This document shows, in pieces, positions 1 to 8,205 of a DNA stretch of 64,000 nt. How positions within the stretch are numbered: the stretch's first letter is position 1; every line of letters begins with the position of its first letter. This DNA comes from Streptomyces sp. CB01373 (GTDB lineage Bacteria; Actinomycetota; Actinomycetes; Streptomycetales; Streptomycetaceae): the NCBI RefSeq assembly GCF_002803075.1, contig NZ_NNBK01000004.1, forward strand, positions 1 through 64,000, written 5' to 3'. The notes below the pieces were generated by a model. It searched no databases. It saw nothing but the letters and a program-made list of their open reading frames with translations, and was not told where the DNA came from. The translations under genes and the position numbers were made by a program.

Positions 1-40
1 TGGAGGTGACCGGTACTAATAGGCCGAGGGCTTGACCTCA
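1..40 (+). rRNA. 23S ribosomal RNA, 3' end (partial)
   Basis: The window opens inside the last helix region of 23S rRNA. The conserved tail ggtactaataggccgagg is present and is followed by the cttgacc terminus. The exact 3' end is uncertain by a few bases. It is followed by a spacer of about 100 bases and then 5S rRNA, the normal rrn operon order. Confidence 0.9.
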
Positions 41-141
41 GTTGCTCGCGTCCACTGTGTTAGTTCTGAGGCAACGAACAGTTGCCGGCTTTGAGCTGAA
101 CCACAACAGAAGAGTGTGCTTGTTCGCTCGAAACCATTAGG

Positions 142-260
142 GTTTCGGTGGTCATAGCGTGAGGGAAACGCCCGGTTACATTCCGAACCCGGAAGCTAAG
201 CCTCACAGCGCCGATGGTACTGCAGGGGGGACCCTGTGGGAGAGTAGGACGCCGCCGAAC
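142..260 (+). rRNA. 5S ribosomal RNA
   Basis: This is a 119-base actinobacterial 5S rRNA. It contains the conserved loop cgcccggttacattccgaac and the 3' arm gggagagtaggacgccgcc, which pairs back to the 5' ggcggt-like start. It lies directly after the 23S end and before a strong terminator, so it is the last gene of the rrn operon. Confidence 0.97.
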
Positions 261-269
261 AATCTTTGG

Positions 270-313
270 AAGGACCCCTGGTCACCAGCGTTCAGCTGGG
301 ACCAGGGGTCCTT
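270..313 (+). terminator. rRNA operon intrinsic terminator
   Basis: A perfect 13-bp inverted repeat (aaggacccctggt / accaggggtcctt) has an 18-nt loop and is followed by tttgc. It sits 9 bases after the 5S gene and ends about 30 bases before the next start codon. Confidence 0.85.
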
Positions 314-345
314 TTGCATTTCCGTACACAAGACAGGAGTCACCG

Positions 346-2319
346 ATGTCCACCAACTCTCCCGACGAGCGTCCGGAGCGCGATCAGCGCCGCCGGGACG
401 GTGGTGACCGCGGTGACCGTGGCGGGTACCGCGGAGGACCACGCAGTAGCAACGACCGCAGCGGCTTCGGCCGTCGTGACGACGACCGTGGTCACGGACG
501 TCGTGACGACCGTGGTGGGTTCCGTCGTGATGACAGGCCCGAGCGTGGCGACAGGCCCGAGCGCGGGGACCGCGGCGGCTTCCGCCGCGACGGCGACCGT
601 CCCACCTACCGACGTGACGACCGACGCGATGACCGCCGTGACGATCGGCGGGATGGCGACCGCAGTGGCTTCGGCCGGCGTGACGACCGCGACCGCGGCT
701 TCCGCCGCGACGGCGACCGCCCCACCTACCGCCCCACCTACCGCCGCGACGACCGCCGCGACGACCGCCGCGATGACCGCCGCGATGACCGCCGCGATGA
801 CCGCCGTGACGGCGACCGCGGCGAGCGCCGTGACGACCGGCGTGACTTCGACCGTGGTCCCCGTCGTGACGACCGCGGCGACCGCCGTGACGACCGTGGC
901 GGGTTCCGTCGTGACGACAGGCCCGAGCGCGGGGATCGTGGCGGTTTCCGGCGCGACGACGACCGTGGTCACGGGCGCCGTGACGACCGTGGTGGGTTCC
1001 GTCGTGATGACAGGCCCGAGCGTGGCGACAGGCCCGAGCGCGGGGACCGCGGCGGCTTCCGCCGCGACGGCGACCGTCCCACCTACCGACGTGACGACCG
1101 CCGCGATGACCGCCGTGACGATCGGCGGGATGGCGACCGCGGTGGCTTCGGCCGGCGTGACGACCGCGACCGCGGCTTCCGCCGCGACGGCGACCGCCCC
1201 ACCTACCGCCGCGACGACCGCCGTGACAGCGACCGCGGCGAGCGCCGTGACGACCGGCGTGACTTCGACCGTGGTCCCCGCCGTGACGACCGCGGCGACC
1301 GTGGCGGCTTCCGCGGCCGTGACGACCGTGGTGGGCGCGGTCCGCGGCGTGACGACCGGCGTGACGACCGGGGCGGGCGCCCGGGTGGTTTCCGGGGCCG
1401 TGACGACCGCCGCGGTGACGACCGGCGCGGCGACGACCGCCGCGGTAGCGGGCGCTTCCGCGACGACCGGGACCGGGACCGTGAGCCGATCAAGCGGCTG
1501 CCGATCCCCGAGGACGTCACAGGCGACGAGATCGACAAGGACGTCCGGCAGGAGCTGCAGAGCCTGCCCAAGACGCTCGCCGAGGACGTCGCCAGGAACC
1601 TGGTGATGGTCGCCCGGCTCATCGACGAGGACCCGGAGGGCGCCTACGGCTACTCCAGGGTGGCCCTGCGGCTGGCGTCCCGTGTCGCCGCCGTACGGGA
1701 GGCGGCCGGGTTCGCCGCGTACGCGAGCCAGAAGTACAGCGAGGCGCTCGCCGAGTTCCGTGCCGCCCGGCGGATGACCGGGAACGTGGAACTGTGGCCC
1801 CTCATGGCCGACTGCGAGCGCGGTCTCGGGCGGCCCGAGAAGACGCTGGACATGGCCGGGGCACCGGAGGTGCACAAGCTCGACAAGGCCGGACAGGTGG
1901 AGATGCGGCTCGTCGCGGCCGGTGCCCGGCGCGACTTGGGTCAGCTGGAAGCGGCCATCGTGACGCTCCAGAGCCCCGAGCTGGCCTCCGGCTCGGTCCA
2001 GCCGTGGACCGCGCGCCTGCGGTACGCCTACGCCGACGCGCTGCTCGCCGTCGGCCGGGAGCCCGAGGCACGGGAGTGGTTCGCCAAGGCCGTCGAGGCC
2101 GACCGGGACGGCAGCACCGACGCCTCCGACCGACTGGCCGAGCTGGACGGCGTGGAGTTTACCGACGCCCTCGACGAGAACGGCGAGGACGGCGAGGACG
2201 GCGAGAGCAGCGAGAACGGCCAGAACGAGGTCAAGGGCGAGAGTGGCGACGCCGCCACGTCCGACGCCGCCACGTCCGACGCCGCCACGTCCGACGCCGA
2301 CACGTCCGACAAGGACTGA
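346..2319 (+). CDS. RDDR/RGG-repeat protein with C-terminal TPR-like helical domain
   Basis: A 657-aa protein of unknown function. Residues 1 to about 380 are almost entirely Arg, Asp and Gly, built from units such as RRDDRRD, GDRGGFRRD and RDDRPERGD, so this half is intrinsically disordered. Residues about 382-605 are ordinary helical sequence resembling tetratricopeptide repeats (for example YSEALAEFRAARRM and LAVGREPEAREWFAKAVEA). The tail is acidic and carries AATSD four to five times. The ATG at 346 is chosen over upstream in-frame starts because GGAG lies 6 bases before it and the upstream part overlaps 5S and the terminator. RG/RD-rich disorder is known in RNA-binding and condensate-forming proteins. 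An RNA-related role next to the rrn operon is inference only. Confidence 0.88.
   Translation: MSTNSPDERPERDQRRRDGGDRGDRGGYRGGPRSSNDRSGFGRRDDDRGHGRRDDRGGFRRDDRPERGDRPERGDRGGFRRDGDRPTYRRDDRRDDRRDDRRDGDRSGFGRRDDRDRGFRRDGDRPTYRPTYRRDDRRDDRRDDRRDDRRDDRRDGDRGERRDDRRDFDRGPRRDDRGDRRDDRGGFRRDDRPERGDRGGFRRDDDRGHGRRDDRGGFRRDDRPERGDRPERGDRGGFRRDGDRPTYRRDDRRDDRRDDRRDGDRGGFGRRDDRDRGFRRDGDRPTYRRDDRRDSDRGERRDDRRDFDRGPRRDDRGDRGGFRGRDDRGGRGPRRDDRRDDRGGRPGGFRGRDDRRGDDRRGDDRRGSGRFRDDRDRDREPIKRLPIPEDVTGDEIDKDVRQELQSLPKTLAEDVARNLVMVARLIDEDPEGAYGYSRVALRLASRVAAVREAAGFAAYASQKYSEALAEFRAARRMTGNVELWPLMADCERGLGRPEKTLDMAGAPEVHKLDKAGQVEMRLVAAGARRDLGQLEAAIVTLQSPELASGSVQPWTARLRYAYADALLAVGREPEAREWFAKAVEADRDGSTDASDRLAELDGVEFTDALDENGEDGEDGESSENGQNEVKGESGDAATSDAATSDAATSDADTSDKD
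481..1212 (+). repeat. Internal direct duplication of about 250 bp within the RDDR region
   Basis: The stretch from 481 to about 735 recurs at 958 to about 1212 with only scattered substitutions. Both copies encode the same order of units (DDDRGHGRRDDRGG, RPERGDRPERGDRGG, DGDRPTYRRDDRR, RDDRDRGFRRDGDRP). The offset is 477 bp, or 159 codons, which keeps the frame. Further short gaccgccgcgatgac-like units lie between the copies. Confidence 0.85.
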
Positions 2320-2363
2320 CGGACACGCCGGCCGTCACTGACACCGGCCGTTACTGAAACAGA

Positions 2364-2392
2364 GGGCGGGCCCCGATCACCGGGGCCCGCCC
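2364..2392. terminator. Bidirectional terminator between convergent genes
   Basis: A perfect 11-bp stem (gggcgggcccc / ggggcccgccc) with a 7-nt loop lies between the end of the RDDR-repeat gene at 2319 and the end of the convergent DUF1015 gene at 2402. Confidence 0.8.
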
Positions 2393-2401
2393 TTCGCCGT
2401 C

Positions 2402-3694
2402 TCAGAGGTCCAGTGCCCTCAGCACCAGTCCCGACGCCGGCTTGGGGCCGAACGACGTCGACTTGCGGGGCATCGTGACCCCCTGGCGGGCCAGGTCGCG
2501 GACGACCTCCTCGCGGACCGGGTGCATCAGGACGGCCGTGCCGCCGTCGCGTTCGGCCTTCTCCACGGTCGCGACCGTGTCGTGGATGTAGGCGATGTGG
2601 GCCGGGGAGTCCTCGGGGATGTGCCAGACGTGCTCGAGGAGCGTGGCGTGCAGGACGGTCGCGTCGAGGGTGCGCCAGGCGGCGGGGTGTTCCGCCGGGA
2701 CCGTGCGGGCCAGCAGGGCCGGGTCCGGGCGGTCCACGAGGTGGAAGGAGCCGTCGCCGGCGAACAGGTAGGCGTTGCCCTCGCAGGCCGCGTCCGCGAG
2801 CGCCTCCAGGGCTTCCGTCAGGGGCAGGTCCAGCCGCCGTACGCGGAACAGGCCGTCCAGGGCGGACAGCGCGTCGGCGACCGGCAGGCCGTGCAGCAGA
2901 CGGTGGATGGCGCGTACCCGGAGCGGGTAGCGGGCCGTGTCGACCAGGAGGACCAGACCGTAGTCCCAGGCGCTGGGGGAGGGGTGCTCCGCGCGCAGCC
3001 GGCGGTAGGTCGCCCAGCGGTGATGCCCGTCGGCGATCAGGGCCTGGTGCCGGGCCAGGTCCTCCTGCACGCGCGCGAGGTCGGCGGGGTCGGTGATCGC
3101 CCACAGGCGGTGGCCGAAGCCGTCCTCGGTGGTCGTCGACAGCAGCGGCGGCCGTTCGGCGACCCGCTCGATGATCATCGTGGTGGCGGCGGTCGAGCCG
3201 TCGCCGCGGTAGGTGAGCAGCAGCGGTTCGAGATTGGCGCTGGTCGCGCGCATCAGGGCGGCGCGGTCGGCGACCACGTGCGGCATGACGTCCTCGTGCG
3301 GCAGCACCACGCCCTCCGCCGGCTCCGACACGCGCAGCGCGCCGATCAGTCCGCGTTGCAGCAGGCCGTCGCCGTCGCACTGCTCGTAGACGTACAGCGC
3401 CGGTTCCGGGTCGGGGACGAGGACGCCCTCGGAGAGCCAGCGGCGCAGGGTTTCCGCCGCCTGCTTGTTGCGGGCGCTGGGGCTTGAGGCCTGCGGCAGA
3501 ATCAGCCGAACGATGTTGTACGGATCGGCCGACTGGAGGTGGTGCAGGCCGTCGGGCCGCACGACGACGTCGTACGGCGGGGACGTCACGGCGGCCAGGC
3601 TGCCGACCCGGTCGGGGTCGTAGCGCAGGCCGTGGAACGGGGTGAGTTCGAGGCCCGGGCGTGTTGTCGCCGGTGGGGGACCTGCTGTGTTCAT
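2402..3694 (-). CDS. DUF1015 family protein
   Basis: A 430-aa soluble protein. It shows DUF1015 hallmarks: an early LTPFHGLRYDP and SPPYDV, PYNIVRLILP, then LIADGHHRWATYRRLR in the middle and HPVREEVVRDLA near the C-terminus. The family is widespread in bacteria and its biochemical role is not established. The ATG at 3694 starts the conserved domain within about 18 residues. It is divergent from the HAD phosphatase, and the two share a 72-bp intergenic region. Confidence 0.9.
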   Translation of the reverse strand: MNTAGPPPATTRPGLELTPFHGLRYDPDRVGSLAAVTSPPYDVVVRPDGLHHLQSADPYNIVRLILPQASSPSARNKQAAETLRRWLSEGVLVPDPEPALYVYEQCDGDGLLQRGLIGALRVSEPAEGVVLPHEDVMPHVVADRAALMRATSANLEPLLLTYRGDGSTAATTMIIERVAERPPLLSTTTEDGFGHRLWAITDPADLARVQEDLARHQALIADGHHRWATYRRLRAEHPSPSAWDYGLVLLVDTARYPLRVRAIHRLLHGLPVADALSALDGLFRVRRLDLPLTEALEALADAACEGNAYLFAGDGSFHLVDRPDPALLARTVPAEHPAAWRTLDATVLHATLLEHVWHIPEDSPAHIAYIHDTVATVEKAERDGGTAVLMHPVREEVVRDLARQGVTMPRKSTSFGPKPASGLVLRALDL

Positions 3695-3766
3695 CCCGGC
3701 ATCGTACGTGTGTCAGTGGCGTAGGGGATGATCGGGGAAAACGGGTGTCATGAGGAGAGATGCGGA

Positions 3767-4792
3767 ATGAGGCAGGGCGTCAGGACGAGGCCCGAGGGCA
3801 GTGCACAGGCCCTGAGCGAGGCGTACGACACGGCCCTGCTCGACCTGGACGGAGTGGTCTACGCGGGCGGCCACGCGATCGCGCACGCGGTCGACTCGCT
3901 GGGCACCGCCCGCGCGGGCGGGATGCATCTGGCGTACGTCACCAACAACGCCCTGCGCACCCCGGCCGCGGTGGCCGCGCACCTCACCGAGCTGGGCATA
4001 CGGGCTGAGGCGTCCGACGTGGTCACCTCCGCGCAGGCCGTGGCCCGGCTGATCGCGGACCAGGTGCCGCAGGGTGCGCGGGTGCTGGTGATCGGCGGTG
4101 AGGGGCTGCGCACGGCGCTGCGCGAGCGGGGTCTTGAGCCGGTGGAGTCGGCCGACGACGACCCGGCCGCGGTGGTGCAGGGCTACGGCGGTCCGGACCT
4201 GCCGTGGGGGCGTTTCGCGGAGGCGTGCTACGCGATCGCGCGCGGGGTGCCCTGGTTCGCCTCCAACACCGATCTGACGATTCCGGGCGCCCGCGGGATC
4301 GGTCCGGGCAACGGCGCGGCGGTCGAGGTCGTCCGGATCGCCACGGGCGCGGAGCCGCAGGTGGCGGGCAAGCCGCTGCCGCCCATGCACCGCGAGACGG
4401 TCCTGCGCACCGGCGCGGAGCGGCCGCTGGTGGTGGGCGACCGGCTGGACACGGACATCGAGGGCGCGTTCAACGGCGGGGTCGACTCTCTGCTCGTCCT
4501 GACCGGGGTGACCGACGGCGCGCAACTGCTCGCCGCGCCCCCTCGGCACCGGCCGACGTATGTCGACGCGGATCTGCGGGGGCTGCTCACCGGGCAGCCG
4601 GAAATCACTCGGGAGGGTGACGGTTTCCGGTGCGGCGGGTGGACGGCGACTGCGGACACCGCTCTCGGACTGAGCGGTGAGGGGGAGGGACTGGACGGGC
4701 TCCGTGCCCTGTGCGCGGCGGCGTGGACGGCCGGCGGCGACAGCGGGTGCGAGCTGGACGGGGGGAAGGCGCTGGCCCGACTGGGGCTGTGA
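3767..4792 (+). CDS. HAD-superfamily phosphatase, subfamily IIA (NagD/PGP-like)
   Basis: A 341-aa hydrolase. HAD motif I is DLDGVVYAG, with the nucleophile Asp26 and Asp28. Motif II is YVTNNALRTP, and the C-terminal motif IV VVGDRLDTDIEGA is followed by the family's VLTGVTD. The IIA subfamily includes NagD and phosphoglycolate or p-nitrophenyl phosphatases. The true substrate cannot be read from sequence. The start at 3767 is preferred over the ATG at 3728 because GGAG at 3754-3757 lies 9 bases upstream and homology begins just after it. Confidence 0.9.
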   Translation: MRQGVRTRPEGSAQALSEAYDTALLDLDGVVYAGGHAIAHAVDSLGTARAGGMHLAYVTNNALRTPAAVAAHLTELGIRAEASDVVTSAQAVARLIADQVPQGARVLVIGGEGLRTALRERGLEPVESADDDPAAVVQGYGGPDLPWGRFAEACYAIARGVPWFASNTDLTIPGARGIGPGNGAAVEVVRIATGAEPQVAGKPLPPMHRETVLRTGAERPLVVGDRLDTDIEGAFNGGVDSLLVLTGVTDGAQLLAAPPRHRPTYVDADLRGLLTGQPEITREGDGFRCGGWTATADTALGLSGEGEGLDGLRALCAAAWTAGGDSGCELDGGKALARLGL

Positions 4793-4835
4793 ATCCGGTG
4801 AACCGGTGGAACGCGGGGAATCGTCAATCCGGCGC

Positions 4836-4854
4836 AGAGGGTAGGCTAACCTAA
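4836..4854. promoter_or_regulatory. Iron box (DmdR/DtxR-type operator)
   Basis: The 19-mer agagggtaggctaacctaa matches the DtxR-type consensus ttaggttaggctaacctaa at 16 of 19 positions. It overlaps a candidate -10 hexamer (taacct, 4847-4852) for the siderophore permease gene starting at 4859. Fe-loaded DmdR1 would therefore block transcription. Confidence 0.85.
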
Positions 4855-4858
4855 CCTC

Positions 4859-5899
4859 GTGTTGGTCGACAGTCCCCCAGAAGAGCGCGCGGCGGCCGCC
4901 GCGCCCCCGACCCGCCGAGGCGTGCGAGCCGCGGGGCTCCTCGTCTCCGTCGCGATACTGCTGCTCGTCGCACTGGCGAGCATCGCGATCGGAGCGAAGG
5001 AGCTGTCCCCGGCCCAGGTCTGGCACGGCCTGTTCCAGAACTCGGGGACGTACGGCGACGTCGTGGTCGGCGAGCGGCTGTCCCGTACGGTCCTCGGTCT
5101 GCTCGCCGGATCGGCGCTCGGGCTGTCCGGGGCCGTGCTCCAGGCACTGACCCGCAATCCGCTGGCCGACCCGGGCATCCTCGGCATCAACGCGGGCGCG
5201 TCCGCCGCCGTCGTCACCGCCATCACCTTCCTGGGCGTGACGAGCCTCAGCGGCTACGTCTGGTTCGCCTTCTTCGGTGCCGCGGCCGTGGGCGCCCTGG
5301 TGTGGTTCCTCGGCGGCAGCCGGGGCGCCACACCCGTACGCCTCGCGCTCGCCGGCACCGCGATCGGCGCCGCGCTGTACGGCTACGTCCAGGCCGTGAT
5401 GATCATGGACGGGGCGGCGCTGGGCAGGATGCGGTTCTGGACCGTGGGCTCGCTCGCCTCCGCCACGACGGCGACCGTCACCCAGGTGCTCCCGTTCTTC
5501 GCGGTCGGCACGGCCGTCGCCCTGTTGCTGGCCCGGCCGCTCAACGCCATGGCCATGGGCGACGACACCGCCCGCGCCCTGGGCACCGACCTGAACCGCA
5601 CCCGGGCGCTCGCCATGCTCGCCGCGACCGTGCTGTGCGGGGCGGCCACCGCCAGCTGCGGGCCGATCGTCTTCGTCGGCCTGATGGTCCCGCACGTCGT
5701 GCGCTCCTTCACCGGACCCGACCTGCGCTGGATCCTGCCCTACGCCACGGTCCTGTCGCCCGTGCTGCTGCTCGGCGCCGACGTCGTGGGGCGGGTCGTC
5801 GCCCGGCCCGCCGAGCTCCAGGTCGGGGTCGTCACCGCGATCATCGGCGGCCCGGTGTTCATCCTGCTCGTACGGCGGCGGAGGACGGCCCAGCTGTGA
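4859..5899 (+). CDS. Ferric-siderophore ABC transporter permease (FecCD family)
   Basis: A 346-aa integral membrane permease with about nine to ten hydrophobic helices. It carries FecCD signatures: LSGAVLQALTRNPLADP followed by LGINAGASAAV, and CGPIVFVGLMVPHVVR near the C-terminus. It should pair with the next gene product to form the import channel. The GTG at 4859 has no Shine-Dalgarno, and the probable -10 lies 6 bases upstream, so a leaderless transcript is likely. The iron box immediately upstream predicts repression under iron sufficiency. It overlaps the next gene by 4 bases (GTGA). Confidence 0.93.
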   Translation: MLVDSPPEERAAAAAPPTRRGVRAAGLLVSVAILLLVALASIAIGAKELSPAQVWHGLFQNSGTYGDVVVGERLSRTVLGLLAGSALGLSGAVLQALTRNPLADPGILGINAGASAAVVTAITFLGVTSLSGYVWFAFFGAAAVGALVWFLGGSRGATPVRLALAGTAIGAALYGYVQAVMIMDGAALGRMRFWTVGSLASATTATVTQVLPFFAVGTAVALLLARPLNAMAMGDDTARALGTDLNRTRALAMLAATVLCGAATASCGPIVFVGLMVPHVVRSFTGPDLRWILPYATVLSPVLLLGADVVGRVVARPAELQVGVVTAIIGGPVFILLVRRRRTAQL

Positions 5900-6951
5900 A
5901 GACCACCCGCACCCCCCGCCCCGCACGGGCCCTGCGCACCCCCGGCGGGCTGTCCCTGCGCCTCGACGTCCGCACGTGCGCGGTCGTCGCCCTGCTGGTG
6001 CTGGCCGCGCTCACGGCGAGCGTCGTGCTGATCGGCACCGGCGACTTCCCGATCCCGGCCTCCGACGTGCTGAGGGCGCTCGTCGGGCAGGGCAGTCAGG
6101 GGCAGGAGTTCATCGTCCGCGAACTGCGGCTGCCACGCGTCCTCGTCGGGCTCCTGGTCGGCGGCTGCCTCGGCGTCGGCGGCGCGCTGTTCCAGTCCGT
6201 CTCCCGCAATCCGCTGGGCAGCCCGGACGTGCTCGGCCTCTCGCAGGGCTCGGCCGCCGGCGCGCTCACCGTCATCGTCCTGTTCTCGGGCAGCGCCACC
6301 GCCGTCACCCTCGGCGCGCTCGTGGGCGGCCTGGTCACCGGCGCGGCCATCTACCTGCTGGCCTGGAAGCAGGGCGTGCACGGGTACCGGCTGGTCCTGG
6401 TCGGCATCGGCGTCTCCGCGGTGGTCACCGCCGTCAACGGCTATCTGATCACCAAGGCCGACTTCGTGGACGCGGCCCGCGCGGTGGTCTGGATGACCGG
6501 CTCGCTGGACGGGCGCGACTGGACCCAGGTCGGACCGCTGGCCCTCCTGTGCGCCGTGCTCCTCCCGGTCGTCCTCGCCAACGCGCGCGGCCTGCGCATG
6601 CTGGAGATGGGCGACGACGTCTCCTCCGCCCTCGGGGTGCGCGTCGAACGCGTACGGCTGCTGCTGATGGGCTGTGCCGTCCTGCTGGTCGCGGCCGCCA
6701 CCGCGGCCGCCGGGCCCGTGAGCTTCGTGGCCCTCACCGCGCCGCAACTCGCCCGCCGCCTGACCAGCTCCCCCGGCCCCAACCTGCTGCCCTCCCTGTG
6801 CATGGGCGCCGCCCTGCTGGTCACCGCCGACCTGACCGCCCAGCGGGCCTTCGGCGCCGACCAGCTGCCGGTCGGCGTGGTCACCGGCGTGCTCGGCGGG
6901 GTCTACCTGCTGTGGCTGCTGGTCGCCGAGCGCAGGGCCGGACGGATATGA
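5896..6951 (+). CDS. Ferric-siderophore ABC transporter permease (FecCD family), second subunit
   Basis: A 351-aa multispanning protein, the second FecCD permease of the operon. It contains LGVGGALFQSVSRNPLGSPD, LGLSQGSAAGAL and AAGPVSFVALTAPQLARRL. The first about 30 residues are a basic cytoplasmic tail. The GTG start overlaps the upstream stop (GTGA), which implies translational coupling, and its end overlaps the ATPase gene (ATGA). Confidence 0.93.
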   Translation: MKTTRTPRPARALRTPGGLSLRLDVRTCAVVALLVLAALTASVVLIGTGDFPIPASDVLRALVGQGSQGQEFIVRELRLPRVLVGLLVGGCLGVGGALFQSVSRNPLGSPDVLGLSQGSAAGALTVIVLFSGSATAVTLGALVGGLVTGAAIYLLAWKQGVHGYRLVLVGIGVSAVVTAVNGYLITKADFVDAARAVVWMTGSLDGRDWTQVGPLALLCAVLLPVVLANARGLRMLEMGDDVSSALGVRVERVRLLLMGCAVLLVAAATAAAGPVSFVALTAPQLARRLTSSPGPNLLPSLCMGAALLVTADLTAQRAFGADQLPVGVVTGVLGGVYLLWLLVAERRAGRI

Positions 6952-7832
6952 GCGCCCGCAGCAACGCAGTGAGCAACCGAAGGAGCACCGTGAACCGCCT
7001 GTCCGCCGACAACGTCACCCTCGCCTACGACCAGCGCGTCATCGCCGAGCAACTGTCGGTCGAGATACCCGACAACTCCTTCACGGTGATCGTCGGGCCC
7101 AACGCGTGCGGCAAGTCCACGTTGCTGCGGGCGCTGTCGCGGATGCTCAGGCCCAGCCGGGGCCGGGTGCTGCTCGACGGGCAGGTCATCCAGTCGATGC
7201 CGGCCAAGCAGGTCGCCCGGACGCTCGGGCTGCTGCCGCAGTCCTCGATCGCGCCCGACGGGATCACCGTCGCCGACCTCGTGGGCCGCGGCCGCTACCC
7301 GCACCAGGGAATCCTGCGCCAGTGGTCCGCCGAGGACGAGCGGGTCGTGCGCGAGTCCATGGAGCGCACTGGCGTCGGCCGGCTCGCCGAGCGGTACGTC
7401 GACGAGCTTTCGGGCGGCCAGCGGCAGCGCGTGTGGATCGCCATGGCACTGGCCCAGCAGACACCGCTGCTGCTGCTCGACGAGCCCACGACGTACCTGG
7501 ACATCCAGCACCAGATCGACGTCCTCGACCTGTGCGCCGAACTCCACGAGGAGCAGGGGCGCACCCTCGTCGCCGTGCTGCACGACCTCAACCACGCCGC
7601 CCGCTACGCCACCCACCTCGTCGCCCTGCGCGGCGGCCGGGTCGTCGCCCAGGGCGCGCCGAGCGACATCGTCACCGCCGACCTGGTGGAGGAGGTGTTC
7701 GGGCTGCGCTGCCAGGTCATCGACGACCCGGAGACCGGCACGCCACTGGTGGTGCCGGCGGCGCGTGCCGCACGCGCGCGCGTGGCGGCCCACCACATGG
7801 CCGCGGGACCGGCCGCTAAAGAAGCTTCGTGA
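6948..7832 (+). CDS. Ferric-siderophore ABC transporter ATPase (FepC family)
   Basis: A 294-aa ABC ATPase powering the two upstream permeases. It has Walker A GPNACGKST, signature LSGGQRQRVWIAMAL, Walker B LLLLDEPTTYLD and H-loop VLHDLNHAARYA. The ATG at 6948 overlaps the preceding stop. A GTG at 6990, with AGGAG four bases before it, is an alternative start that would remove 14 residues. No substrate-binding lipoprotein gene is adjacent. The 3' end overlaps the convergent SCP2 gene by 17 bp. Confidence 0.95.
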   Translation: MSARSNAVSNRRSTVNRLSADNVTLAYDQRVIAEQLSVEIPDNSFTVIVGPNACGKSTLLRALSRMLRPSRGRVLLDGQVIQSMPAKQVARTLGLLPQSSIAPDGITVADLVGRGRYPHQGILRQWSAEDERVVRESMERTGVGRLAERYVDELSGGQRQRVWIAMALAQQTPLLLLDEPTTYLDIQHQIDVLDLCAELHEEQGRTLVAVLHDLNHAARYATHLVALRGGRVVAQGAPSDIVTADLVEEVFGLRCQVIDDPETGTPLVVPAARAARARVAAHHMAAGPAAKEAS

Positions 7833-8163
7833 GCCGCACCAGGTCCAGCACGCCCGCCTGGAGCTTCACTCGCCCCGACCCCCAGGCCTTGGCGAACGCC
7901 AGCTCCCCGCCGACCAGCGCGATCAGGTCGTCGCCGGTCATGGCGAGCCGGATCTCGGCCTTCTTCGGCGGCGGCCCCTGAACGGTTTCCCGGACCTCTA
8001 TCCGGCCGTCGACGAGGCGGCCCAGGAAGCTCACGTCGAGATCCTTGATGTGGCAGCTCACCGAGCGGTCGAGGGCCGCCGCGTCGCGGACGCCCCCCTC
8101 CGCCTTCGCCATGTTGTCGGAGAGTCTTTCGAGTGCGCTGCGGCACTCCTCGATCGTTGCCAT
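7816..8163 (-). CDS. SCP-2 sterol-carrier-like domain protein
   Basis: A 115-aa single-domain protein. The pattern DLDVSFLGRLVDGRI, AEIRLAMTGDDLIALVGG and AFAKAWGSGRVKLQAG is typical of the SCP2 fold, which binds lipids or other hydrophobic ligands in a pocket. Its ligand in Streptomyces is unknown. The ATG at 8163 is used; GTG codons just upstream are alternatives. It is divergent from the small protein at 8206, with only 42 bases between the starts. Confidence 0.8.
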   Translation of the reverse strand: MATIEECRSALERLSDNMAKAEGGVRDAAALDRSVSCHIKDLDVSFLGRLVDGRIEVRETVQGPPPKKAEIRLAMTGDDLIALVGGELAFAKAWGSGRVKLQAGVLDLVRLTKLL

Positions 8164-8205
8164 CACCACCGACGTTACCCCAGTGCTTCGCGGTAGCGTC
8201 TGGGC

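Noticed and set aside
560..1440. CRISPR-like regularly spaced repeats
   Set aside because: The repeats are degenerate, have no unique spacers, keep one reading frame and lie within a coding sequence with no cas genes nearby.
266..1875. Long open frames in other frames and on the minus strand (446 aa plus, 511 aa minus) over the RDDR region
   Set aside because: They are by-products of the gaccgccgtgacgac-type repeats, which lack stop codons in several frames. Their products are Ala/Thr/Val low complexity without ribosome sites, and only the frame from 346 continues into a normal globular domain.
3713..5926. 737-aa minus-strand open frame opposite the HAD and FecCD genes
   Set aside because: It is antisense to two well-recognised genes and its product is Arg/Gly/Ala/Gln-rich without domains, the usual GC-rich shadow.
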